Origin: Clostridium polynesiense
GTDB taxonomy: Bacteria; Bacillota; Clostridia; Clostridiales; Clostridiaceae
NCBI RefSeq assembly: GCF_000820705.1
Contig: NZ_CCXI01000083.1
Span: 1 to 56,738, forward strand
Direction: 5' to 3'
Length of the DNA stretch: 56,738 bases
This document shows positions 9,906 through 18,397 of this stretch, one piece after another (the first letter of the stretch is position 1; the number at the start of each line of letters is the position of its first letter). Position numbers and translations under genes: made by a program. The notes under the pieces are model-generated. The model made no database searches, was not told the origin of the DNA, and saw only the letters and a list, made by a program, of their open reading frames with translations.

Positions 9906-10817
9906 CTATTTTCTTACCTCTTTTAAAGCTTTTGCTATATATCCGTTATTTTTGTCTAAAATTCTTTCAGCTTCCTCTTTGTCTAATCCGCTTTCAATCA
10001 TAAATATAGCTAGTTTCACATTATAATTTGTTTCCTTAAGTAATGCTTCAGCTTTATTTTCGTCCACTTCAGAAGCAAGCATAACTATTCTCTTAGCTCT
10101 AACTCTTAATTTTTCATTAGTAGGCTGAACATCCACCATAAGATTTCCATAAACTTTTCCAAGTTTAATCATAGCACCGGTAGAAAGCATATTTAACACC
10201 ATTTTTTGAGCTGTGCCTGATTTCATTCTTGTAGATCCCATAACCACTTCAGGACCAACCACTACGGAAATAGGACAATCAGCTATTTTTGCCATTTCAC
10301 TTTCTTCATTCATAGTTACAGAAAGAACAGCTGCTCCAATTTCCTTTGCATATTCCATAGCTCCGATTACATATGGAGTCCTGCCTGAAGCTGCTATTCC
10401 GCAAACTATGTCATTTTCAGTAAGATTTTTTTCTATAAGATCATTTTTGCCTAACTCTCTATCGTCCTCTGCACCTTCTACAGCTTTAAATATAGCTGTA
10501 CGTCCCCCTGCAATAATACCTTGTACTAATTCAAAATCTACTCCATATGTAGGTGGACATTCTGATGCATCAAGTATTCCTAGCCTTCCACTGGTGCCTG
10601 CACCGATGTAAATGAGTCTGCCTCCTTTTAAAAATCTATCTGCAATTATATCTACAGCTTTAGCAATATTTTCTTTTGCAGCTCCTATTGCCTCAGCCAC
10701 CTTTTTATCTTCTTCATTAATCATTGTAATCATTTCTAAAGTGCTTACACTGTCAATATTCATTGTATTGGGGTTTCTTCCCTCGGTAGTTAATTTGGAT
10801 AATCTTTCTATATTCAT
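9906..10817 (-). CDS. murQ: N-acetylmuramic acid 6-phosphate etherase MurQ
   Basis: Cleaves the lactyl ether of MurNAc 6-phosphate to give GlcNAc 6-phosphate and D-lactate in peptidoglycan recycling. It carries a SIS sugar-phosphate fold with GAGTSGR at 72-78, the conserved DASECPPT (Glu86) and [11 protein letters not shown], and a small helical C-terminal domain. Its 303 residues are the family length. The GGAGG site is well placed. It lies 26 bp downstream of mupG, whose product supplies its substrate, so the two form a recycling operon closed by the terminator at 9836-9880. Confidence 0.97.
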   Translation of the reverse strand: MNIERLSKLTTEGRNPNTMNIDSVSTLEMITMINEEDKKVAEAIGAAKENIAKAVDIIADRFLKGGRLIYIGAGTSGRLGILDASECPPTYGVDFELVQGIIAGGRTAIFKAVEGAEDDRELGKNDLIEKNLTENDIVCGIAASGRTPYVIGAMEYAKEIGAAVLSVTMNEESEMAKIADCPISVVVGPEVVMGSTRMKSGTAQKMVLNMLSTGAMIKLGKVYGNLMVDVQPTNEKLRVRAKRIVMLASEVDENKAEALLKETNYNVKLAIFMIESGLDKEEAERILDKNNGYIAKALKEVRK

Positions 10818-10843
10818 TAGAACCTCCGCTTTCAGTTTTTATT

Positions 10844-11920
10844 TTATAATATATTTTTAAACTTAAATTTGCTGCCGTCTTTTATATAATCAATGAGCAT
10901 AAGTTCTTCCTGCACAACCTCTCCTACCACATTCACCCTAAAGTCCGCAGGAAGTTTTTTTCTGCATATTTGCAGTTCTCCGCTATACCTCTTATATCCT
11001 ATATTATCAATAGTTATACTTCCTTTTTTCCTTTCTACCGTATTGCTGCAGGGGATTACGCCTTTTATATTTTCTCTTGAGGTTGTTGACCTTATTACAT
11101 CTTCGGCTCCATCTGTCCTATTTTCATGCACCCCATCAAATATAATCTTCTTTTCCAACTCATCATTGGTAAAGGGTATAACCCTTAATTCTATTACATC
11201 TTTTTCTATATCTCCTACAGACTTCATTTCTTCATTGGAAGCTATAGCATCACCAAATATAATTGTATCACAGCCTAATAGAAAGAGATGCTTTGCAGAA
11301 GCCTCAGGAGAGATGAATCTATGGATTTCTAAAGTTGGAAGTCCTTCATATATTGGCCCCCTTCTCTTCTTTTGTGAGGGTATAAAACCAGATATCTTTA
11401 TACCTTTTTCTTTTAGCATTTTATTTTTAGCTATTAAGGACTCAACGCTTATTCCTGTATTTAATCGGGGATAATAGTTGTGACATCCCTGAAGATTACT
11501 GAAATCAGCCTTTTCCTTAGATAAACTTTCTAATATCTCGGGAGTAATGGTGCTTGCATTTACCTCTATCATTAACCCCTCTTTGTTATTAGTAAAATCA
11601 GCGATTTCTTTTACTGAATATCCAAAATCTATTCTTAGTACATCTACACCTAAGTCCTTTATAGCTTTTAAATCATCCTGTCTTATATTTAAATATTTAA
11701 AAGCACGAGGAGATATGTCTACTATAAGGGTCATATTCAAAGATTTGCACAGGCTGGACATCTCTTTAAATTCATTTAAAGCCTTTTCATAATCCGCTTC
11801 AGGAATATGTAGAGAGGTAAAAACCTCTGTAAAACCTAATTGAGATGCGGTTTTTATATACTCAAGATTCTCTTCTAAACTATAATCCATTCCAGTAAAG
11901 ACTGAAATACCTTTTTTCAT
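10844..11920 (-). CDS. mupG: 6-phospho-N-acetylmuramidase MupG (DUF871)
   Basis: Hydrolyses MurNAc-6P-GlcNAc imported by a PTS, releasing MurNAc 6-phosphate for MurQ. It begins MKKGISVFTGMDYS, typical of the DUF871 TIM-barrel family, followed by VFTSLHIPE and LRIDFGYS strands. A smaller C-terminal beta domain begins near residue 240. Its 358 residues fit. AGGAGG precedes the ATG. The pairing with murQ is the main support for function; the cognate MurP transporter is not in this window. Confidence 0.92.
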   Translation of the reverse strand: MKKGISVFTGMDYSLEENLEYIKTASQLGFTEVFTSLHIPEADYEKALNEFKEMSSLCKSLNMTLIVDISPRAFKYLNIRQDDLKAIKDLGVDVLRIDFGYSVKEIADFTNNKEGLMIEVNASTITPEILESLSKEKADFSNLQGCHNYYPRLNTGISVESLIAKNKMLKEKGIKISGFIPSQKKRRGPIYEGLPTLEIHRFISPEASAKHLFLLGCDTIIFGDAIASNEEMKSVGDIEKDVIELRVIPFTNDELEKKIIFDGVHENRTDGAEDVIRSTTSRENIKGVIPCSNTVERKKGSITIDNIGYKRYSGELQICRKKLPADFRVNVVGEVVQEELMLIDYIKDGSKFKFKNIL

Positions 11921-12027
11921 AATTTACCTCCTGTGATTAAAATAATATTTAAAGAACAAATCTTCCCGCTAAATATAACCAATTATAAATTTACTACTTA
12001 TTTTTTAATAAATCAATGGACAATCAG

Positions 12028-12639
12028 TTATTTTAAATCAGAAATCCTGTTCTTTATCTTATTAATGCTTGTATCAAATCTTACATTAAATAACTCTTTA
12101 AATATGACACTATGCCTGTTCATTTCATCCAAGCTGAATATGATTTCTTCTCTCTTCTTTTTTAGATATTTATCATTGTCCTCTTCAAATTTTATTCCAG
12201 ATTTTATTTGAAGGCAAATTATGTCATATTGTTTTACCAATATATCCAGCTTATAATATATCTTAACCAATTCCAGCGTTTTTGACAATAATTTCATTTC
12301 CGATTCTGTTAATTCATTATTGTTTATTTTCAGCAGTTTTACATAATCATCATTCAGCCTATACAATTTTTTTTGGGTTTTAGAATTGATAATTATTGAT
12401 TCCTTACCAATTTCATTGAAGGTGACCATTCCATTTGATACAACCGGATTTAACTTCTGAAAATCCTCTATTCCTGAATTTATGATTTTAACGGTCTTTT
12501 TTGAGTAATTCCAAACGTTATCTCTTATATCTGAAGGCTGGGATCTAATATCACAACCCATGTAAGATATAACCCACAGCAGAATTATTGCTAAAAACAA
12601 AAAAAACAGTATGGTCTTTATATTAATACTTTTATTCAT
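12028..12639 (-). CDS. Membrane-anchored helical protein, unknown function
   Basis: Not recognised. One N-terminal membrane segment (about residues 9-26) is followed immediately by a Cys (position 29). The GC pair lacks a clear lipobox, so lipoprotein status is doubtful. The rest (30-203) is predominantly charged alpha-helix with coiled-coil character, with no catalytic motif. It lies about 107 bp upstream of mupG on the same strand, which may be chance or may link it to cell-wall recycling. Its start is preceded by GGAGGATGCT. Confidence 0.65.
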   Translation of the reverse strand: MNKSINIKTILFFLFLAIILLWVISYMGCDIRSQPSDIRDNVWNYSKKTVKIINSGIEDFQKLNPVVSNGMVTFNEIGKESIIINSKTQKKLYRLNDDYVKLLKINNNELTESEMKLLSKTLELVKIYYKLDILVKQYDIICLQIKSGIKFEEDNDKYLKKKREEIIFSLDEMNRHSVIFKELFNVRFDTSINKIKNRISDLK

Positions 12640-12777
12640 AGCATCCTCCAGTAATTGATAGTAATTAATATGCTGTAAAAAATAAAATGAGAATACTTGA
12701 ACAAAAGTTTCTAAAGAAACCCCCTAAAGATATTTTATTATTAAATTATATTTTTTAAAAAATTTTTGAACTTTTTA

Positions 12778-12806
12778 TTGCAAACTTCGACTTTTGGTGT
12801 TAAAAT
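12778..12806 (+). promoter_or_regulatory. SigA-type promoter of the candidate small RNA
   Basis: TTGCAA (12778-12783), a 17-bp spacer, then TAAAAT (12801-12806). There is no gene on the plus strand until 14027, and a hairpin terminator intervenes. Confidence 0.5.
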
Positions 12807-12812
12807 AAATTC

Positions 12813-12916
12813 ATACACAAGATAATTAATAAATTTGTTAACCCTTATAATATTTACCATAAATCAATTCCTTAATATTTACCAAAAGAGCCTCTTGCAA
12901 AAGAGGCTCTTTTACT
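12813..12916 (+). ncRNA. Candidate small RNA, about 104 nt
   Basis: Predicted from the promoter at 12778-12806 and the hairpin AAAAGAGCCTCTT-gc-AAAGAGGCTCTTTT at 12883-12912. The body contains a 12-nt sequence, TAATATTTACCA, twice (12848-12859 and 12873-12884). No open frame has a ribosome-binding site. It resembles no RNA family I know. The hairpin could also terminate minus-strand transcripts, so the strand is not proven. Confidence 0.35.
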
Positions 12917-12944
12917 TTTCAATCCATACTATATAGCAAAATAA

Positions 12945-12982
12945 TTAAAAACAATAAAAAATAAGCCGCTTCCGGCTTATTT
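12945..12982 (-). terminator. Terminator after speD
   Basis: A 10-bp stem AAATAAGCCG / CGGCTTATTT (12959-12982) with a four-base loop is followed on the minus strand by TTTTTTATTGTTTTT. It overlaps the speD stop codon. Confidence 0.9.
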
Positions 12983-13802
12983 AAATCACATTAATTCCAT
13001 AAAAAATTTCTGTCATTTCAATATCTAACTTCTTTATTATTTCTTCTCTTTCTTCTTTAGAGAGTTCTTCTTCCTTTAATTCAAATAAGTAGTTAGGGAT
13101 ATCTAACTCCTTTACCTTCATTTTAGTATGGAATATATTTGACTGATAAATATTCATATCTATTAAATTATACTTATCAATGGTATCTTCAGCTATAAAA
13201 TTTTGGATTGAATTTATATCATGATCTATAAAGTGCTTTTTTCCGTCAATATCTCTTGTAAAACCCCTCACTCTGTAATCAATAGTGATTATATCCGAAT
13301 CAAAAGATCCAATGAGATAATTTAAGGCTTTTAAAGGAGAAATAGTTCCGCAGGTGGAAACATCAATATCAACTCTGAAAGTACTTATATTATTTTGTGG
13401 ATGACTTTCAGGATAAGTATGTACTGTAACATGACTTTTATCAAGATGAGCTACCACATTTTCTCTGGCAGGAGTTAAAATACCTCTGTTGCAGGAGGGA
13501 TCTAGAACATAAAGAGGAACCTCCTCTTCGGATATCAGTAGAGTAACGCTTGCACCCTGAGGATCATAATCCTGCTTTGCAATATTCAAAACGCTGGCTC
13601 CTATTATTTCTGTTACATCAGTAAGTATTTTAGTTAATCTTTCAGAATTATACTGCTCATCTATATATTCTATATATTTTTGTCTGTCTTCCTCTGTTTT
13701 AGTATAACAAATATCATATATATTAAAGCTTAATGATTTTGTTAGATTGTTAAAACCATACAGTTTCAGCTTGTTATTATTTATATCATTTTCCAATTTC
13801 AT
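12981..13802 (-). CDS. speD: S-adenosylmethionine decarboxylase proenzyme, E. coli-type SpeD
   Basis: Makes the aminopropyl donor for spermidine synthesis. The self-cleavage site is visible at Lys122-Ser123 in [15 protein letters not shown]; the new N-terminal Ser becomes the pyruvoyl cofactor. [16 protein letters not shown] carries the conserved active-site Cys. The 273-residue length matches the large (E. coli-like) class. The ATG sits only 2 bp from the GGGG Shine-Dalgarno site, while the third codon, TTG (13794-13796), has ideal 7-bp spacing and may be the real start. No speE lies nearby, so the partner aminopropyltransferase is elsewhere or different. Confidence 0.95.
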   Translation of the reverse strand: MKLENDINNNKLKLYGFNNLTKSLSFNIYDICYTKTEEDRQKYIEYIDEQYNSERLTKILTDVTEIIGASVLNIAKQDYDPQGASVTLLISEEEVPLYVLDPSCNRGILTPARENVVAHLDKSHVTVHTYPESHPQNNISTFRVDIDVSTCGTISPLKALNYLIGSFDSDIITIDYRVRGFTRDIDGKKHFIDHDINSIQNFIAEDTIDKYNLIDMNIYQSNIFHTKMKVKELDIPNYLFELKEEELSKEEREEIIKKLDIEMTEIFYGINVI

Positions 13803-13838
13803 TCCCCTTTTCTTACAACCTAAATAAACTTAAATAAA

Positions 13839-13867
13839 ATTGTATAAAATTCACCTTTTTCGGTAAA
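13839..13867 (-). promoter_or_regulatory. SigA-type promoter of speD
   Basis: Minus strand: TTTACC (13862-13867), 17-bp spacer, TACAAT (13839-13844). This gives a short leader of about 30 nt and no room for a riboswitch. Confidence 0.65.
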
Positions 13868-14026
13868 GTTTTGCATAAAAAAATATAAATATCGGCATTT
13901 TATTTTAAGCATATATTCATCATAAATATACTTATACCAAAGTATATAATATTATTCAAGCATAATCTTTATTTTAATTCATAGCCTTTTTTTTGATATA
14001 ATAATAATACACTCCATGAAAGGAAG

Positions 14027-15295
14027 ATGAATTTGAACAATATAAATAAATACTTACACACTACTTATTTTAAAATAAAAGAGTATATAAATGAATACTC
14101 ATATTTAAAATTTATAATTATTTCTTTATTATTTGTATTAATCATAGGTCTTTTCGGTTTTTATCTGGGTGTATTAAATTCAGACAAAGCTTATTCCATT
14201 AATAAATTTGAAAAAGCCTTAGTTAAAAATGACAGCCGAGCAGCTCTTAAGTATCTAAGCTTTAAGGATAATGAAATAAACTTAACTAAGGATAACCTTC
14301 AGCCTTTTTTGGATTATATAAATACAAGCCCAGAAAGAAGAAAAAATTTAATAAATTATTTAAACAGTAATGAATCCTTAAAGGAAGGTAACATGGTAAT
14401 ATTGAAGACAGTTGGAAATTGGCCTTTTAAAAAATGGAAAATCGAATTACAACCGGTGTATTTATCCTTTTCTACAGAATTTAAAAATACAGAATTATAT
14501 CTAAATAATATACTTTTTGACAAGAGCGATACTGACGGCTATTCTAATAAATTAGGACCTATAATACCTGGAAAGTACTCAATAGCAACTGTGCTCACCA
14601 ATGAATACGGAAGCAGTAAAGCAGAAAAAGAAATCCAGCTTTTAAGTGGACTTATAGCTGTTTCACTGTCTCCTCCTGCAGCAATGGTAAACCTTCAAGG
14701 TAATTATCCTGAAGCAGAAGTATATATAAACGATAAGCCTACATCTATAAAGATTAAGGATTTTAAAAACATAGGTCCAATACCTATAAACAATACTTTC
14801 ACAGTGCATGCTGAGATGTCCTTTCCATGGGGAAAAACCATAAGTGAAAAAAAGACATTTTCACAGCTGCCAGAGCTAAGGCTGGATATCAACCCTCTTA
14901 CCGATGAATTAAGAGCTACATTAGAACAGGTATATACAGAATTTTATCAAAGCTTTTTTATAGCATTAAACCAAAATGATGTATCCCTTATTAAACATTC
15001 TTCTCCGGAAGTATCTCAATCTGTGTTTAACAGGTATAAAAACACAGCATTAATCTTAAAGGATTCATATAAAATGAAAAGCATACAGTGGGAACAAAAT
15101 GCTATAGGAGTAAAAACCCAAAATACTGTTTACAAAGCGAATGCAGTGATAAATTTGGAATTTGATAAACAAAAAAATATATTTGGCTTTCCATTTTTAA
15201 CAAAACCGGAGTCTCTTTCTCTTCAAACTATACTATCCTATGATGAGAAAAATAATAGATGGTTTGTTTCAGAAGTAAATGAAATTTCAAAATAA
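14027..15295 (+). CDS. TcaA/YvbJ-like membrane protein without zinc ribbon
   Basis: A cytosolic N-terminal stretch (1-28) and one membrane helix (about 29-50) precede a large outer portion. It contains successive beta-rich blocks of the TcaA type (for example the segments near LSLSPPAAMV, YPEAEVYINDKP and IGPIPI) and a C-terminal NTF2-like domain (about 295-422). TcaA-family proteins are linked to cell-wall stress and glycopeptide response. Most begin with a C4 zinc ribbon; this one does not. The ATG is close to the AAAGGAAG site (3 bp); the third codon TTG has better spacing and may be used. The gene stands alone and converges on thiI. Confidence 0.7.
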   Translation: MNLNNINKYLHTTYFKIKEYINEYSYLKFIIISLLFVLIIGLFGFYLGVLNSDKAYSINKFEKALVKNDSRAALKYLSFKDNEINLTKDNLQPFLDYINTSPERRKNLINYLNSNESLKEGNMVILKTVGNWPFKKWKIELQPVYLSFSTEFKNTELYLNNILFDKSDTDGYSNKLGPIIPGKYSIATVLTNEYGSSKAEKEIQLLSGLIAVSLSPPAAMVNLQGNYPEAEVYINDKPTSIKIKDFKNIGPIPINNTFTVHAEMSFPWGKTISEKKTFSQLPELRLDINPLTDELRATLEQVYTEFYQSFFIALNQNDVSLIKHSSPEVSQSVFNRYKNTALILKDSYKMKSIQWEQNAIGVKTQNTVYKANAVINLEFDKQKNIFGFPFLTKPESLSLQTILSYDEKNNRWFVSEVNEISK

Positions 15296-15326
15296 AAAGC
15301 GAAGGAGAAGACCCTTCGCTTTTTAT
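15293..15326. terminator. Bidirectional terminator between the TcaA-like gene and thiI
   Basis: The stem AAAAAGCGAAGG / CCTTCGCTTTTT has A- and T-runs on both sides, so it can stop transcription from either direction. It touches both stop codons. Confidence 0.88.
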
Positions 15327-15327
15327 T

Positions 15328-16479
15328 TTAAAAATCATAGATTTCTACACCTTCAACAGCTCTTTCTATCAATGCATCTACCTCTAAACTTGACTCTGAA
15401 GCTAAAATTTCCTTTAATCTTGGTTTAGTTTTTGGATGCTTAGGAGTAAATATAGTGCAGCAGTCTTCATAAGGAAGTATAGATGTTTCATACGCTCCTA
15501 TTTCTCTGGATATATCCATTATATCCGTTTTATCAAAGGCTATTAGCGGTCTAAATACTGGTCTGTCAGCAGCATCGCTGCTTACAATCAGCCCCTCCAT
15601 AGTCTGACTTGCAACCTGGCCTATGCTTTCCCCGGTGGTTACAGAATCTATACCATGCTTCTTTGATAGATTACAAGCTACATGCATCATAAACCTTCTC
15701 ATTATTATAGTAAGCTCATCTTCTCTGCATTTTTCCATTATTTCCATTTGTATTTCTGTAAAAGGGATTACATAAAGCTTTAACTTTCCTGTATAACCGG
15801 AAAGAATTTTTGCCAAATCCATTACCTTCTCTTTGGCTCTTTCACTGGTATATGGATGGCTATGATAATATACGCAGGATAATTCCACACCTCTTCTGGC
15901 CATCATATAACCTGCTACCGGAGAGTCGATTCCTCCGGAAAGCATCAGCATAGTGCTTCCGTTCATTCCGTAAGGCATTCCTCCTACAGCCTCAATCTTA
16001 TTAGCATCGGTATAAACATAAGCTTTCTTCCTTATTTCAACAAGTATTTTACAATGAGGGTTAACTACATTTACTTTTGCCTCCTCTGAATTCTCAAGTA
16101 TGTATCCCCCTACTTCCCGGCTTGTTTCCATGGAATTGTGCTGAAAAGCTTTATTTGCTCTGTTTGTTTCAATTTTAAAATCTACAGGTCTTACTTTATT
16201 ATAAAGCTCCAATGCAGCCTTTTTAATAAACTGCATTTCAGCATCTACTTCATTTACTATGCATATTTCTTTAATTCCAAAAACCCTTCTAATCTTTGCT
16301 GCCAGCTCTTCAAGATCCTCTCCATAAACAAACCATCGGTTTTGGTCTATAAAAAATTCATAAGTCATTCCCTTTAAGACGTTTTTTATGTTTTCTTTTA
16401 ATTTTTTTTCAAATTTATTTCTATTTAACCCCTTTAAAAAAATCTCTGAGGCATATTTTATCAGTATAAGTTTTCTCAT
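15328..16479 (-). CDS. thiI: tRNA 4-thiouridine synthase ThiI
   Basis: Adenylates U8 of tRNA and transfers sulfur to it; in many bacteria it also serves thiamine thiazole formation. A ferredoxin-like plus THUMP N-terminal half (to about 165) is followed by the PP-loop ATPase motif SGGIDSP at 181-187 and the conserved EDCCTIFTPKHPKTKP near 340-355. The 383-residue form lacks the rhodanese domain, as is usual in Firmicutes, so it needs an outside sulfur carrier or desulfurase. Its ATG overlaps the stop codon of the upstream desulfurase by 4 bp, which implies translational coupling. Confidence 0.96.
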   Translation of the reverse strand: MRKLILIKYASEIFLKGLNRNKFEKKLKENIKNVLKGMTYEFFIDQNRWFVYGEDLEELAAKIRRVFGIKEICIVNEVDAEMQFIKKAALELYNKVRPVDFKIETNRANKAFQHNSMETSREVGGYILENSEEAKVNVVNPHCKILVEIRKKAYVYTDANKIEAVGGMPYGMNGSTMLMLSGGIDSPVAGYMMARRGVELSCVYYHSHPYTSERAKEKVMDLAKILSGYTGKLKLYVIPFTEIQMEIMEKCREDELTIIMRRFMMHVACNLSKKHGIDSVTTGESIGQVASQTMEGLIVSSDAADRPVFRPLIAFDKTDIMDISREIGAYETSILPYEDCCTIFTPKHPKTKPRLKEILASESSLEVDALIERAVEGVEIYDF

Positions 16480-17615
16480 TTCTTCATTCTCCTTAAAAAA
16501 ATTAGGGATTTCTTTAGTTCATCCACCACTTTGTCTATCTCTTCCTTATCATTATATGGATTAAAGCTGAACCTAACAGAGCTTAGTATCCCCTCATGAT
16601 CTATATTTACAGCCTTCAGCACATGACTGTCCTTGTTACTTTTTGAAGAGCAGGCAGCTCCTGAGGAAACAAATATATCCTTTTCCTCCAGCATTCTTAA
16701 GAGAATTTCTCCCCTTATACCCTTAAACTGAACATTAAGTATATAAGGAGTGAAATCCTGTGTTAAGTAGCTTGTAACTATTGCCTCAGGTATTTCTTTC
16801 AACCTTTGGATAAAATACTCTTTAAGTTCCCATACCTTTTGATAATTTGAAGCCATGCTCTTATTTATAATTTCTCCCGCTGCGGCAAATCCTGCAGCCC
16901 CAGGAACATTTACCGTGCCTGCTCTTATTCCAAGTTCCTGCTCTCCTCCTGTTATTAATGATCTTAATCTGATATTCTTACGTATATAGCATAGACCTAT
17001 TCCTTTTGGTCCATGTATTTTATGAGCACTGGCAGATAAAAAATCTATATCAAATTCTTTAACATCAATAGGAAGCTTCCCAAAACTCTGCACTGCATCT
17101 ACATGAAACTTTGCTCTTGTACTTTTACTTCTTACTATTTCTGAAACAGCTTTTATGTCCTGTATAGTCCCTATTTCATTGTTAACATGCATAATACTCA
17201 CTAATGCAGTATCTTTATTAACAGAGTTTTCTAATTCCTTTAAATCTACTCTCCCTAAAGAATCTACTGGTAAATATTTAATTTCTACACCGCTATTTTC
17301 AAGCTCCCTGCAGGTTGACATAATACTGGCATGTTCAATAGAAGTAGTTATTATATTAAGTCCAGGCCTAGCTATACCCTTTAAAACCATATTATTACTT
17401 TCACTTCCTCCTGAAGTAAATATTATCTCATCTGGAGAGGAATTTATTAAAGCTGCTAGAATTTCTCTGGATTTTTGCAGTTCCTTATAAGCCATAAGTC
17501 CAAACTTATGTGCAGAGGAAGGATTTCCATAATTATTTTCCATAACTTCAGAGATTTTTTTTATAACCTCCTTAAAAGGCTTAGTGGTAGCACTATTATC
17601 AAAGTAAACACTCAA
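16476..17615 (-). CDS. Cysteine desulfurase, NifS/IscS class, partner of ThiI
   Basis: PLP enzyme that takes sulfur from cysteine and holds it as a persulfide. The PLP lysine is Lys199 in SASAHKIHGPKG, and the active cysteine is Cys322 in VSSGAACSS. The start codon is TTG, 7 bp after AAGGTG. Its overlap with thiI (ATGA) mirrors the NifZ-ThiI pair of Bacillus, so its main job is probably 4-thiouridine rather than Fe-S cluster assembly. No iscU or iscR follows. Confidence 0.93.
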   Translation of the reverse strand: MSVYFDNSATTKPFKEVIKKISEVMENNYGNPSSAHKFGLMAYKELQKSREILAALINSSPDEIIFTSGGSESNNMVLKGIARPGLNIITTSIEHASIMSTCRELENSGVEIKYLPVDSLGRVDLKELENSVNKDTALVSIMHVNNEIGTIQDIKAVSEIVRSKSTRAKFHVDAVQSFGKLPIDVKEFDIDFLSASAHKIHGPKGIGLCYIRKNIRLRSLITGGEQELGIRAGTVNVPGAAGFAAAGEIINKSMASNYQKVWELKEYFIQRLKEIPEAIVTSYLTQDFTPYILNVQFKGIRGEILLRMLEEKDIFVSSGAACSSKSNKDSHVLKAVNIDHEGILSSVRFSFNPYNDKEEIDKVVDELKKSLIFLRRMKK

Positions 17616-17797
17616 ATCAGTTCACCTTCTTACAGTATATTTGATATTCTACTATTTAATTTACCATATATGCTTTATTCTGCAAAGAATTACTCATAAT
17701 TTGTAGCATAGAGTAATAATTAATCAGTATAAATTTTTCTTATATATTTACTTTTAATGGTAAAATAAAAAGTATAAATTATATAGGAGAGATTGTG

Positions 17798-18397
17798 ATG
17801 GAAAGGAATTTTTCTCTAAAGGATAATATAACCTTAAAAAAAGAGGTTTTAAATTATCTTGAAGAACTGGATCAATTTAATATTTCTTTTGAATCGCTAT
17901 GCAATTCAGTTCCCAGAATAAAGCATATTAAAGACGAGCTTTTTAATATAGCTCAGAATTCTGTAAATGATAAAGAATTAATGAAAATAATTATGGTAAA
18001 AAAGTCTATTCCTTTAAAGTATCTTTCACATAAAAAAAAGCATAGGAAAAGATTTATTAAACAATGGAGGATTTATATTCTGGCTTTGATACTGATTTTT
18101 AGAGGAAGCGAATATTCATTTTTAAAATCCTATGTATCAATGCCTTCAAACTGTGAAGGTCTAAATAGTGAAGGCATTGTTTTGGATATAAAAAAAGACA
18201 AAGCTGGTCTGATTACTCCTCAGGGTAGCTTTATATATGTCAGCCCTAGCTTCCATTCTCCTGTTTTAGGTTCATATTACATAGGGAAAGAACTTCACAT
18301 AAAGGTTCCTTTAAATAGTTTTAGGATTTTTTTTACCGCTGTAAAGCTCTTGTTTTTAATATTTATTTTTTTATATATAGTTAAATTTAATAATTGA
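17798..18397 (+). CDS. SigI C-terminal domain fused to RsgI N-terminal domain, with C-terminal membrane anchor
   Basis: A 199-residue protein in three parts. Residues about 12-113 resemble the C-terminal, DNA-contacting part of sigma factor SigI: FNISFESL, KKSIPLK, then a basic helix and RIYILALILIFRGSEYSFLK. Residues about 125-170 resemble the cytosolic anti-sigma domain of RsgI (EGIVLDIKKDKAGLITPQG...GKELHI). A membrane helix fills 174-195 and the protein ends there, without the outer sensor domain of RsgI. The sigma region 2 is absent, so it cannot be a normal sigma factor. A GTG lies one codon upstream; ATG has better spacing to AGGAG. The frame is intact. Family match is by eye and needs a profile search; function is unknown. 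Confidence 0.65.
   Translation: MERNFSLKDNITLKKEVLNYLEELDQFNISFESLCNSVPRIKHIKDELFNIAQNSVNDKELMKIIMVKKSIPLKYLSHKKKHRKRFIKQWRIYILALILIFRGSEYSFLKSYVSMPSNCEGLNSEGIVLDIKKDKAGLITPQGSFIYVSPSFHSPVLGSYYIGKELHIKVPLNSFRIFFTAVKLLFLIFIFLYIVKFNN

Larger units (their letters stand above)
12640..12980. other. Gene-free interval with a candidate small RNA and two hairpins
   Basis: This 340-bp stretch lies between two minus-strand genes. On the plus strand it has a good SigA-like promoter (12778-12806) and a strong hairpin ending near 12916, which could bound a transcript of about 104 nt without a start codon behind a Shine-Dalgarno site. The right end is the speD terminator (12945-12982). No protein-coding frame is credible. 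Confidence 0.5.

Noticed and set aside
14016..14030. Four-codon leader peptide ending in ATGA at the TcaA-like start
   Set aside because: No ribosome site of its own; probably chance in AT-rich DNA.
15319..16377. Plus-strand frames within thiI and the desulfurase
   Set aside because: They mirror the coding pattern of well-conserved minus-strand genes and lack Shine-Dalgarno sites.
17761..17797. SigI-type promoter before the SigI/RsgI fusion
   Set aside because: No convincing SigI -35/-10 motif; only AT-rich sequence.
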